DNA from: Branchiostoma floridae
Lineage: Eukaryota > Chordata > Leptocardii > Amphioxiformes > Branchiostomatidae
Direction: 5' to 3'
DNA: 64,000 nucleotides
Assembly (NCBI RefSeq): GCF_000003815.2
Contig: NC_049979.1
Span: 28,574,249 to 28,638,248 of the forward strand
Below are positions 9,385-20,500 of this stretch, one piece after another. Position numbers and translations under genes: made by a program. The notes under the pieces are model-generated. The model saw nothing but the letters and a program-made list of their open reading frames with translations. It was not told where the DNA came from and made no database searches. Numbering within the stretch: position 1 is the first letter of the stretch; every line of letters starts with the position of its first letter.

Positions 9385-11895
9385 TCACTCGTCATCGATC
9401 TCGTTCCCATGGTTGCTCGTTCTCATGATCTCGTCCTCTGTTTCTTCGTCATCCCCTGTTAAAACGTCATCATGATTTTGCGGGGTACCGTTTATTTCGC
9501 TGTCTGTATGTGAGGAAAAGTTATGTGCGTCCTGACCAGATACAGTCTCCTGGTCTTTTACTTCGTAGGTCATATCATTAGTGTCTTCATCTTTTATATC
9601 GCAGTAGGTATGGTGCTGTGGATTGTACTCGTCTTCTTCGTTAATTTGGGCGTACGCGTTTGTTGAAGCCATTTGAGGGGTTTGCCCATTGTCTATTTCA
9701 TTGCCATGAGGAATGATCTTGGGCTGAGGCGCACCTTGCGGATTACTTTGGTAGTGCATGTTTTCCGTCACAGAAATTTTTGGAAAGCTGGAAAGGGGAT
9801 GAGGAGAGATTGGAGTTGTGTTCTTTCCAGATGAAGCGTTTTTGTCTTTTATGTCGCAATGCACGTTAGTGTCTTCATCTTTTATATCACAGTAGGTGTG
9901 GTGTTGTGGATTGTACACCTGATCTTCGTTTATTTGGGCGTACGAGTTTGTTGTAGGAGTTTGTGGGGTTTGCCCATTGTCTATTACATTACCATGCGNN
10001 NNNNNNNNNNNNNNNNNNNNNNNNNNNNNNNNNNNNNNNNNNNNNNNNNNNNNNNNNNNNNNNNNNNNNNNNNNNNNNNNNNNNNNNNNNNNNNNNNNNN
10101 NNNNNNNNNNNNNNNNNNNNNNNNNNNNNNNNNNNNNNNNNNNNNNNNNNNNNNNNNNNNNNNNNNNNNNNNNNNNNNNNNNNNNNNNNNTTCTTTTGAT
10201 TACGTGAAAAGGTAGGGAGACAAGAATTATCACAACAAGTGTAACCACTGCTGCAGAGCCCACTATAATATATAGCCGTTTTAACAATACTTTTGCTGTT
10301 TTTCTAGATACCTCCTCTTTAGTTTGTATTGTCGGCTTGCCATTCGTAAAAATTTCTGACAATGTCATTGTATCTTCCAAAGATACATATGTTGTTGTTG
10401 TTGATTTCTCTGACGTAATACTAGGTATAGACACTACGGTTGTGTCTACAATGTGAACAGTTCCGTTCCTATCCGACTCCTCTTTCAAACAGTTTGTACC
10501 TACTTTCATTGCTGATGAGGCTCTGAAGTTTCCATGATACATGTTGTCTCCAACCAGAGTAAAACAGTGCACTGCCTGTTCACTTGTGGGAGGACCAGTC
10601 CCTGTCACTGAATCTGCCATTACGACGAAACCTTGCTCCTCGCTGTTTTCTACACCGGATATTCGTAAATTGTATGCCTCGTTTGAAGGCAATTTCATCC
10701 CGCCAGGCTCTTTCCACGCCTCGGCACACTGGACCGGAAACGGTGCGCGGCTACGCTTGTCTCCATTCTTCACCATAATGACGAAAGGAGGACGCAAGTG
10801 GCTGGATGACGTACAGTGCGAAGATCCCTCTTTGCCACACGACTGCGAAACGTGTGGTTGATAATCCATGCACTTGGGATACTTCACAGTGCCCTTCTTC
10901 ATGTCAAACCGATTGAAAGAGAACCAGTCTTCCTCTTCTTCGTAAACGACTTGAAGAAGGGTGTCAGCAACGTGGATTCGTATCACATGCCTCCTGCTCT
11001 GCTCGCACAGTGCCAGCACAATCTTCCATGGTATATCGAGATTTGCCTTGTGTTCAGAAGCGAAAAGGCTATCACTGTCGAGTGTTACACTATCAATTCT
11101 AAGTAGACTCAGAAACAACTCTTTGGACAGACACACTAAAGCGTTGTGACTGAGATCGATGGACTGCAATTTGGTTAAAGGCTCCAACGCGTTCGGTGAA
11201 AACGACTCGATTTTGTTTTCGGCAAGAAGAAGCGTTGTGAGACGGCGCAATCCGATAAACGATAGGTCTTGCACTTGACGTAGAGCGTTATTCCGTAAAT
11301 CTAACGCATCAAGGTTGTTCAACGATTCAAAACAATAAGGTTCTAATCTCGATATCTTATTATGAGAGAAGGAAAGCTTGTTGAGGTTATATGTACCCCA
11401 TGGCTTTAGTTCACCGTACCAGTTTCTAGGAACCCGTGTTATCATGTTTTGGTCCAAATATAACTTTCCTAATATTGCAAAGTTTGCAAATGTAGCTCTT
11501 TCTATTTCGGTTATTCCCGTGTCGATTAGAACAAGTGTGTCGAGCCTTGCATCGTTTCCGAGCACGGCTAGCTTTTGTGACGATAACATGCCAAACTTGA
11601 AGCCTCTTATACCAAGCCACATGAAAGATGCAAAACATTCACCACTAGCGTTGAGGCCAGAAAGAAGCTGTTGATCATTATTAACGTTACATGATATACA
11701 CAAAGACCTGTAAAACTTGTAGTGCGTAGCATAATATTCGTTGTCCAGAAACGTTGTGTTAGTGTCCATGCAAAATGCCCACTCTCGCGGAACACAGTTT
11801 GGAAAACAAGTCTGGTCGGAGGACTCACAGGAAACCGTATACGAGGCGAGAATAACGATCAGAACGCCAAATATGTACAGAAATCTGGACATCAT
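9385..11895 (-). CDS. LRR transmembrane receptor, copy 2, with repeated ITAM-like tail
   Basis: A single-exon receptor of about 836 residues, including 64 or more unknown residues in a gap. The start at 11895 (double ATG) is chosen over 11949 because copy 1 has a stop upstream of the same ATG and a signal peptide follows at once. In order: signal peptide 1-22; Cys-rich cap to about 115; about seven LRRs 116-290; a Cys-containing extracellular region 291-540 with a Thr/Ser-rich stalk; transmembrane helix 541-565 followed by basic HVIKR; then the gap. The cytoplasmic tail contains two modules of YAQI, twelve residues, YCDI, each preceded by HGN(V/E)IDNGQTPQ. It ends in an acidic stretch and HGNEIDDE. 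The YxxI spacing fits the ITAM consensus, so signalling through SH2 proteins is a reasonable inference. The ligand is unknown. Confidence 0.93.
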   Translation of the reverse strand: MMSRFLYIFGVLIVILASYTVSCESSDQTCFPNCVPREWAFCMDTNTTFLDNEYYATHYKFYRSLCISCNVNNDQQLLSGLNASGECFASFMWLGIRGFKFGMLSSQKLAVLGNDARLDTLVLIDTGITEIERATFANFAILGKLYLDQNMITRVPRNWYGELKPWGTYNLNKLSFSHNKISRLEPYCFESLNNLDALDLRNNALRQVQDLSFIGLRRLTTLLLAENKIESFSPNALEPLTKLQSIDLSHNALVCLSKELFLSLLRIDSVTLDSDSLFASEHKANLDIPWKIVLALCEQSRRHVIRIHVADTLLQVVYEEEEDWFSFNRFDMKKGTVKYPKCMDYQPHVSQSCGKEGSSHCTSSSHLRPPFVIMVKNGDKRSRAPFPVQCAEAWKEPGGMKLPSNEAYNLRISGVENSEEQGFVVMADSVTGTGPPTSEQAVHCFTLVGDNMYHGNFRASSAMKVGTNCLKEESDRNGTVHIVDTTVVSIPSITSEKSTTTTYVSLEDTMTLSEIFTNGKPTIQTKEEVSRKTAKVLLKRLYIIVGSAAVVTLVVIILVSLPFHVIKRXXXXXXXXXXXXXXXXXXXXXXXXXXXXXXXXXXXXXXXXXXXXXXXXXXXXXXXXXXXXXXXXXHGNVIDNGQTPQTPTTNSYAQINEDQVYNPQHHTYCDIKDEDTNVHCDIKDKNASSGKNTTPISPHPLSSFPKISVTENMHYQSNPQGAPQPKIIPHGNEIDNGQTPQMASTNAYAQINEEDEYNPQHHTYCDIKDEDTNDMTYEVKDQETVSGQDAHNFSSHTDSEINGTPQNHDDVLTGDDEETEDEIMRTSNHGNEIDDE
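9595..9654 (-). other. ITAM-like module 2 in LRR receptor tail
   Basis: Codons for YAQI (9643-9654) and YCDI (9595-9606) are separated by twelve codons with a third tyrosine (EYNPQ) between them. YxxI/L with 6-12 spacer residues and a second YxxI/L is the ITAM definition. The downstream TYEVKD adds another tyrosine. Confidence 0.7.
9883..9942 (-). other. ITAM-like module 1 in LRR receptor tail
   Basis: YAQI (9931-9942), twelve residues, YCDI (9883-9894). It is followed by a degenerate duplicate in which tyrosine has become histidine (HCDI, 9851-9862), as expected of a tail growing by internal duplication and decay. Confidence 0.7.
9999..10190. other. Assembly gap (192 N) inside the LRR receptor tail
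   Basis: The gap starts exactly at a further HGN repeat boundary and ends just after the transmembrane segment. The lost sequence is therefore probably more copies of the tail repeat. The open frame is in phase across it only if the true length is a multiple of three. Confidence 0.9.
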
Positions 11896-12860
11896 TGTGA
11901 AGGAAATCCTCAGTTTGCCTGCGCTACTTTCCCCCAGCCACAAATTCATCTTGGACCGTTTTTTTTAGATGTTTCTTAGATGTCTTGTAATTCGTGGCTA
12001 CGTTTTTGTGGATATTCGCAGGTTTTGGAGTTTCTTCAGACGAAGAGGGAAAAAGTTTTGAATGCGGGAGGAGAACGACAACAAGAACAACAACGAAACC
12101 TCCTTTTACCTGAATGGCGCTTGTTGAATGTTCAAAAGCGCTGAATGAATGCTGGGTGTCTTGGCTGGAATGATGACAGGATAGGTCTTGCGCAGTTTAC
12201 ATATGACGGCTTCGGTCAAATTTGCTTCGATCTCAGTGCCCGTACGTTCAAGGGTGTCGCCCCAGTCGCGCTCTGAAGCCACGAATCTGCCGTGATGGAC
12301 TTCAGGATTTTGACCTCTCAGTGTTTTCACGATTTAGTCACGTTGTCAAAGAAATCCGAAGACCCGGCCGTGCCCTCAAATAGCCTGTTAGCCGTAGGAT
12401 ATCCAATGGTGCCACAAGAGGGGGTCACGTACAAAAAAGACCAAAAAACAAACAAACGAAAAACAGCCCGTCAACTTAGTACGTACCCAGCGGTCACTTC
12501 TTTCCAATTGTAACCGTCTCAAAAATTGTGGTTTCTTGCGAGCCTCAGCTTTTTTAAAAGTAGCCCAAACAATCTGTACGGTCAAAAAGTAAGTTAGACC
12601 AAATCTCTGGTTTGTCTTCGCTAACCAACATCCATGGATGGTGCTGTCCACAGGTAACAGTGATGACGCGGTTCCAAGTGGCACTCAATTTATTTGCAAA
12701 GACAGACTAATTTCCTGCATTGGTTGCGACCCACTTAATTGTTTACCACGTGGCAAAGTACAAATGTTACACAAACTAAAAAATAATGTACATATAGTTA
12801 ACCTGATTGACCAAACATGTGCCACGTAACAACGTGTCCTTTAGCGCCATTTACATGTAG
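11896..12860 (-). other. Upstream region of LRR copy 2
   Basis: Colinear with 986-1860: a CAA-rich run near 12077-12095, a CAG|GTAAAA candidate donor at 12108-12112, and the TTATTTGCAAAGACAGACTA block near 12690. The intermediate part differs by indels. Short open frames here have no conserved product. Confidence 0.5.
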
Positions 12861-12864
12861 GTCA

Positions 12865-12960
12865 AGACATCTGTCCTTGGTGCTGAACACCCCTTGAAAC
12901 ACAAGTAAAAATGCCTGTCCTTGGTGCTGATCACCATCCACACACAGGTAAACACACCTG
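12865..12960. repeat. 42-bp minisatellite, cluster 4 (two units)
   Basis: Two copies of the CTGTCCTTGGTGCTGA(A/T)CACC unit. It lies at the same relative place upstream of LRR copy 2 as cluster 1 does upstream of copy 1, so the minisatellite predates the gene duplication. Confidence 0.8.
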
Positions 12961-15437
12961 CCCTTTTTTTCCCTTCCTATCCACAGATCATTAATTCCAG
13001 ACCATTGTCATTCGGTGACCAAGATGTAATGAGCAGACATAAAAAAATTGGAGGTATGTTTCTTGTAAAACGTGTTTTTGATAGTGACAGATTGAAGAGT
13101 TATTCTGTTCCATTTACACGAACACTCTATATCCATTTTATATAATTACCACTACCATGCCCTAGACACATAAATTACTAAAAATCAACATGTTTACACA
13201 ACGTATTTCTACCATTGTAGAACAGTTACATAAGTAAACAAGAAGTGCTGAATTCTTAGACAAATGGAATCCCACTGACATTAATCAATAAGATATGGTA
13301 AACCAAATAGACGAGTGTTTATCTTGGAATGTGAGAAAAACACTAAATTATTCAGTCTAGTGACGCATGAACGTCAACCAGTTTTACAGTTGACTTGTGA
13401 AATGGCATCGCATGTAGAGTATACGATGGAACGCTGTAAGAAAGACGAAGAATGCACTTGACGCGTGGTGTTAAATTAAAATGTGTGGAAGACCTTTTTA
13501 ATGCTTCTGCGGGATAGAATAATTTTGCAAGAGATGGCCCTCAATATGTAACACTAAGTTTTGTACAAACTTTGAATTACCAACGATTTTGAAAAATCCT
13601 AAAAGCGGTTTGATAACAGTGTGTAATATACTCGTACATTATGTACATGTAAATAAGCACACACGACTTAAAGAGCTAACTACCACGCAAAGATGCAAGT
13701 TATAACTTACAAATGTGTAAAGGGATATTAGGAATAAAATATTCACCACAACAAGGAAAGAATCCACTACACTATTTATCATATATTGAATTTTTATTGT
13801 GCAATCATAAACAAAAGAAGTAACAAATAATTTAAACATCAGGAGAAGGCACCACAACAACATTGTCCATTTTCACAGTCACACACATTTGCACATGATT
13901 GTGCACCACGCAGCATAAGTATAAATACTTCCTGTAAAAAACATGGCACGCCAGCACATCAAACCGTGATCACGTACGTGAATTTCCGAAGTCACAATAA
14001 GTTCTCGTGAGACCTCACGTGAGGTACATTCAACGTTAATCTCGCAATCTCTCGCGTGAAAACAATACAGAGCACTACTTTCAGAATGACAGTGACTGTA
14101 AGAAAAAAGAAGGTAAGAAACATGGACTATGACACTGCAAGACATTTCATATGTCATCTCACATGTCGAATCCGTCTCACAGATCTAAATAATCCTGCCA
14201 TAGTCTAAGAAAGAAGACTAAATAGCAGCACAATGGTCACAGACAGTGTCTATCACGTCAACAATGGTTCTACACACTAAAACGACGAGATCAAAGAACA
14301 ACGAGCATATAATAAAGTGGCTATTGTTTAGTTTGAATGTACAACGGCAAGGTAACATAATTTTGCAGAGCAAACAACCCTCCGACAGATTGCTATCAAA
14401 ATCGCTGTAAGCTCATCCACCATTTCAAGTAAGCATGTACAGCGACTGGAATAGTCAGTAATATGATATGTCAAAAGGTAATGTCCCTGATACGGTAACA
14501 AATCCCATTTAGACATTGTTATGCAAATTGGACAAGAGCTGTTTATAGGTCACTGACCTTCACCTTTGACATAATACCCACAATTCCTGTCGCTGCGCAT
14601 GAGTACTCGGATTGGTGTCTGTGAGCGAGTTTATTGAATATTGTCGTCGCTACATTACATGGAGTCCTGCAGGACCAAATGACAAGTGGAAGGTCGTCCT
14701 ATTGTAAATTCTAATGTATAAACTACATGTTTACATGACCTTGGCAACTCCCCCCCTCCCCCGGCGTATGAGTTGGCCTCTCAAATCATCAAACAGTATC
14801 ACGTGATCAACCACAATAATGTCTCTGCTACAAATATCAACAGTCCTGACAAGTGGTAACGTCCTACTACAAATACTGCCAACATACGGATACATTCTAT
14901 ACAGTGTAGCAAATTGCAATGTAAGTACATCATTATGGTATATACGTACTGGCTAGATAACAACAAAACGACTATGTTACAATGTCATAATACAAAGAAT
15001 CAATAGTTTGATACAATGTTCATAATAAATACAATGCAAACGTTGGTCACCATTATGTGTATTCCTATACATGCACAGCGTTCTCATTAGCAAATGTTTC
15101 TGCATTCTACAGAGCTTGGTGTCAGCTTGGTGATAGCAAAGGCTTGAATGAACAAGTCAGATGTAGAGCTATGTGTAGTGAACAGCGCAGTGTTGCATGC
15201 TTTTCTTAAATCTATGCACAAAAATCTTTCAAGCAGAGCTAAGACTTACAACGCAAGCAGAGCTATGTATTGCAAAGGCTAAGTAAAAAATAGGAACGAA
15301 GAATTGGAATGATAAAACACCCTTGTCAAGCAAGGTTTTGGTCGTGTCCTTTATCCTTTAAAGCACAACTTCTGAAGCGAACCATGCAGGAAAAGAAAGA
15401 ACAATAGTTATCACCAATAACGGGAATGCTTTTCTGA
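12961..15437. other. Gene-free stretch
   Basis: AT-rich sequence with only short open frames and none of recognisable content. I saw no splice-bounded exons, RNA gene or clear repeat structure here. Confidence 0.5.
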
Positions 15438-15737
15438 CCTAAAGCGGGTATTCGGGTCGCGCCTGTTGACGATGGTTTATTGTGGAAACTTTGCGAATTG
15501 TTCGCCAATTTTTTTTCCAATACGTGCCCTCTACAAACAAAATGGCCAAATTAGATATAACTTCAATGGAAATCGCAGTGTAACTACTAAATTAGAATCA
15601 ACGTACAATGATTGAGATACGTCAAATAAGAGATTTAGACTGATCGCGTCTAGTTCGTGAAATTTTGCTAATTGTGATTGAAATTTCCCAAAATATCCCC
15701 ATTTCAGGCAACAAGTTGGCGAGATACCCGCTTTAGG
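15438..15737. mobile_element. MITE family M2, copy 1
   Basis: It opens with CCTAAAGCGGGTAT and closes with ATACCCGCTTTAGG, about 300 bp apart. A second copy is at 16678-16922, and a truncated end at about 45474-45545 has the same TAAAGCGGGTATCTCACAG sequence. Confidence 0.75.
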
Positions 15738-15916
15738 TAACGCACAGGCCGCAGAGCTGGAGAAAAAAAATGTTGTAAAGCGCGACGCTTAAAGCTGGGC
15801 GTAGCTTATTGCTTTATGTCATCAATCTCTTTTTATCTACAATAATTTTTTGTCGCGAAATTGTGAGAAGAACACCATCCCAAGCTACTGACTTACATTA
15901 AGTCCAGATCTAACAT

Positions 15917-16102
15917 ACCCTGGGAACCAGACTCTAGCCGGGCCGGGGCCTGACAGAGAATCTGTTCGGGACCCTAGGCAGTTTTTCCCGCCGACCTAAA
16001 TTAACACTCCCGAGGACTTCTCGTCAATAGATATCGGACTCATTATCTAAGCTGCCGAACAGATCCTCTGCCAATCCGGCTAGAGTCTGGCTTCCAGGGT
16101 AA
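15917..16102. mobile_element. MITE M3 with 9-bp target duplication
   Basis: Termini are ACCCTGGGAACCAGACTCTA and its near reverse complement TAGAGTCTGGCTTCCAGGGT, an inverted repeat of about 26 bp. The flanks are the identical 9-mer ATCTAACAT (15908-15916 and 16103-16111). A 9-bp target duplication is usual for Mutator-like elements; 8 bp would suggest hAT. No coding capacity. Confidence 0.8.
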
Positions 16103-16677
16103 ATCTAACATTGCCAAACAGACGATACAATGCCATGTCTCAACATGTTTGACTTACAAGGTACATACTGTATATGATATATAAATAGATAATGATCAAA
16201 ACTGTACAAAAAGAACACTGGGCAGGAACTTTGGTAGCACCTTTGGCTTCATTCTGTAGATTGTGTGTAACTTATCAGATGATCTCGGACAAACACCATA
16301 GTTTGTTGTTAGTTTTTTTTTTCATTTTCAAAAATTATCAAAATCATCGGGAATTGTGTACAACTTAAAGATTTCTTGCTCCGTGGGTCTTCTGCGTGGC
16401 ATTCAAATGTTTTTTTTCTAACATTTTTGGTAATTTTAGTGAAATGAGGTCGCAGCTATCTCATATGGCCTATCGCATAGTGTCCAAGATCAAGTGATTT
16501 TGTCAGCAAATCACCTGAGTCAGAAATTCATCAAAAGCAATTGAAACATTGACTAAACACATCGTCTTGATACTCAACCTAGTCTCTATCATGTATGTGT
16601 CTCAACGTAACTTTGGTCCAGCTTACATTCTGACAGCGGTCTATAGACTACCAACAAACTCAACTTTCAGGGACCTA

Positions 16678-16922
16678 CCTAAAGTGGGTATCTCACAGAA
16701 ACTGCGGCACGTTTGCGACCTCGCTGCGATTTGACAGAGCGCTTAACGAATTTCATCGATAAAAACGAATCTTTTACGCTTTGTATGTTTTGTTGTCTTG
16801 TTCGTCATGCTTGTAAAATTTGCATGATATTCCCATTTAAAAGTTTGAAGTGATACAAATCTAATTAAGGACGCAGCAACGCCGTTAGCATGCTTACGTC
16901 CAGGCAAAATACCAGCTTTAGG
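16678..16922. mobile_element. MITE family M2, copy 2
   Basis: It begins CCTAAAGTGGGTATCTCACA and ends ATACCAGCTTTAGG, matching 15438-15737 at both ends with a shorter interior. Confidence 0.7.
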
Positions 16923-17568
16923 AATGACGTTCTTTGACAAGGTCGGGAAAAGTAACACTGAAACGAGCCACACTTTTTCTCCAATCTAACTCTGATCCAC
17001 GGACCATTACCAAAAGACGTGACGTATTCTCTCTCTATCTATTGACAACACTTAATCTTGTTCTAAACTTGGAAGGAACCCTTTGAATTTGGAATTCATT
17101 GCAAAATATGACAGTGATACATCTTAACCCAAGTAAGTAACTATATTGCATTGAAGAGCATTGCAGAATGTCCTTTTTTTGTTAAGTATTGTACAGGGAT
17201 AAGATGGCCGTATGCCCAAGTATATATACCATAGTGAGTTTTTAATCACGTCCGTGGTTACATGTAAATACTTACAAACAAATGAAATTAGTTTTTAAAA
17301 AATAGAGAAAATTAAAGTAGTTTGTACAGTTAATGGCGCAGTCGCGTTCGTCGCAGGTCGTCGTGCAATTTTTAAGTCATAGAATGTTTTAAAAAGCTGT
17401 GACAAGGATCCAAGACAACCTTTCCCGAATCAAGGTTAAGTCAAGCTAAATTTTCCAGTGCAGTACACATGCATGCACGAGCGCACGGAGACCGTATGAC
17501 CGTTTCTGAGCGCACGACGACCGTACGACGTACGACTGTCGAACGATAACGTTGCACTGTTGCACGAC
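16923..17568. other. Gene-free stretch below BTB-BACK gene A (probable 3' UTR and flank)
   Basis: It lies immediately downstream of the minus-strand stop codon at 17569. AT-rich. I could not identify a convincing AATAAA on the minus strand. Confidence 0.4.
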
Positions 17569-20500
17569 CTACTCTACATGCGGCTTGATGATGACGGCTA
17601 CGTTGATGGCGCTCTCCTTGACGTATGGCGAGTCCGGGCCGAGCTCGTTCTCCTCGAAGAACTGTTCCACAGTGACGGAGTCCTGCTGACCGAAGGACGG
17701 CATCCCGAAGCGGAAGCCTGTGGCGGCCTGGATGGCGTACGACTCCCGGTGCGTGGCCTGGGTAGCTTTCACCGTGGCCGACCGCCTGATGATCTGCGCC
17801 ACGTTCACGTCTCGGTCGTACACGAGGAGCGAGATCTCGAAGCTGCGGTCACGTGGGCAGATTTTGAGTGGCGTGAGCTTGATCGCCAGGCACTCGTACT
17901 TGTGTAGGGTGGCGTTACTGCCCAGGCCGGACCGGAAACGCTTGCCGATGTAGTTCAGTTGGAATGCGATGTTCCACATGTAATCTTCGGAATGAACCTA
18001 TTGAAAGGCATTGAAACCACGTTAAAATGACATCCCGGGCCAGAAAGGACCACGCTGACATGTATCTGCAATACAAACCTCTGTGAATATTAACCCTATT
18101 TCTGAGCATCAGGGGTAAGTGCAAAGCATTTATCCAGATGCATTTTCATGTGTGTAGATTGTGTTCATGATCAGAAGGGCCGGTCAAAGGTCTCTGTGCC
18201 GATAGTGTTCAGGGCAGGAGATAGGTGTGTTAACCTGTGTGTGGATGGTTTTCAGCATCAGGGACAGGTCTGTGTGTTGATGGTGTTCAGCACCAGGGAC
18301 AGGTCTGTGTGTGGATGGTGTTCAGCACCAGGGACAGGTCTGTATGTATGGTATTCAACACCAGTGACAGGCCTGTGTGTGGATAGTGTTCAGAACCAGG
18401 GACAAGCCTGTGTGGGGGTGGTGTTCAGTACCAGGGACATGTCTGTGTGTGGATGGTGTTCAGTACCAGGAACAGGGTTGTGTGTCTATGGTGTTAAGCA
18501 CCAGGGGCAGATCTGTGGGTGAATTGTGTTCAGTACTAAGGACAGACTCGTGTGTGGATGGTGTTCTGACCCAGAACAGATTTGTATTTGAATCGTATTC
18601 ATCATATATATGTGTATGCGTTGTATTGCGATGTGTTTGGATCAAGATATCTCGATTGGGCATACACCGTCTTTTAGAAGGGACGTAAAATGGAACTTCC
18701 GTACTCGAGAAGGTTTCTCTTGCACGTTTAAGAGACCCCTCCCTCAAAAATATGCACATTAACCACAATACGTTGAAAATGGTTGCAACAACGTGTCGTA
18801 CGGTACCTCGTTGGGCACGGGTGAGTCGAGGCTGATGGTCCTGACGTTGTGCTGGAAGCGGCGGATGTCGGACAGCTGGAGCCTCAGGAATGTGCACCAC
18901 TCTTTGGCCGTGTAGTCACGTGGCAGGAACTTGTTGTCATGGAAACCTCCCACCTAGAGTGCAGACGACACAAAACGTTTCTTTGTCAGTTGAACAATGA
19001 AACTAAGTAAATTGTGGGAGGTCAAAAGATAGAACACGACTTAATCTGATACGACTTACGATACGTGCAGCTGTTCAAGGTGCGGTTTTATGAAAAAAAA
19101 ACTAAGGTAAATTGCTAAGGTAAATTGGTATCTTTTTTCATAGGAATATAAGAAATGTGTCACTGGATCGAAGTGTATGACATCCACTGCAGTTTTATGA
19201 AAAGCTGCAAGGCGACGTTTTATAAAATTCTGCAAGGTGCATTAGTATCTTCTACACAGGAATAAGACAAGCGTTCCTGGATGCAAGTGTATGACACCTA
19301 CAGCAGTTTATGAAAAGTATCTTTTATACAGGCATTTAAAAATATGCGACCCTGTATGTAAGTGTATTACTGCAGTTTTATGAAAACCCGCAAGGTGCGT
19401 TCTTCGAATTGAGCTCACCTGTCCCGCCAGAGACCGGAACCGGTAGGCTTCGTTGATGAAGGGGCTGAGGAGAAGCGGGAACTTCTGTCCTATGGCGGAC
19501 CGTTCCACGTTCACCAACTGCTGGGGGAGCATCTGAGAGAACCTGACGTGCGGCAGCAGCCTGATCAAGTTCTCCCCGGCCTGGGCCTCCCTGTACTCCG
19601 CCAAAACCCAGTCCTGCATCGCCTTGAACACGGCGAACTCGTTCTCTACTATAAGCGTGGTGCACTGTAAGAGTTCCCCTACGTATTGCACGTCTAGTTC
19701 CAGCCACTCGGGCATGGCCACTGCGCTCGCGAAATTTCTGGAGATGGCGTCGAAGCATTTCTCCTCCAACTCTTCGAAGCCGTACATCCTAGCGTAGTGC
19801 ATGTACATGACAGCGGCCCTCGCGTTACCACCTTGGACTTTCCTCCTCATAAACTTCTCACACTCTGTCCTTATAGACTCCACGTTGTACTTGTCGCCTA
19901 GAAGTAAAAGCGGGACGGCAGTGTCTATCTCTAAGGTCACCTGGCCGCAGTAAAAGTACTTGAGGAATTCGGTGAAGACTTCTTCGCACGCGCTGGACTC
20001 CTTGAGGACGATTTCGGACTTCTTGGAGTCTGCCCAAAGTTGGCCGGCCAACATGGTGTGAAAGACGTCGCTGGAACGCGCCAGCGCGAACTTGTGTGCG
20101 TAGTATACATTTGGTCCCACTCTGTTAAAAGAATGAAGATTATGATAAATACATACTCAATGAAGGCACGCACCTCACCTTTATCCGCGAGGTAACCTAA
20201 ATCCGTCGTTTTTTGAAAATAAAGAAATGGGGATATCAAGTCCACGAACGGTGATTATACACAACGTGTATTTTCAAAATATTGCAGTTTGAAACCATCA
20301 ACTGGACATCACTAAATACTCTTTTAAAACAACTGACATAGGCTACCTTCTTGATAGCGGAGTAACGTTAGAAATTACTATAAACTGAGAAGAAATTCAT
20401 AGAAATTTTATGAATAAATGGACTTTTGCCTCGTAACGCAATGATTTACATAAAACTGATAAATAAAACTGAAACGAAAGTTCACGAACCTACAGAAGAA

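Noticed and set aside
9859-10215. Plus-strand frames containing the N gap
   Set aside because: Antisense shadows of the LRR receptor tail, kept open only by Ns.
11896-11949. Earlier ATG (11949) for LRR copy 2
   Set aside because: It would put 18 non-hydrophobic residues before the signal peptide, and copy 1 has an in-frame stop upstream of the shared start.
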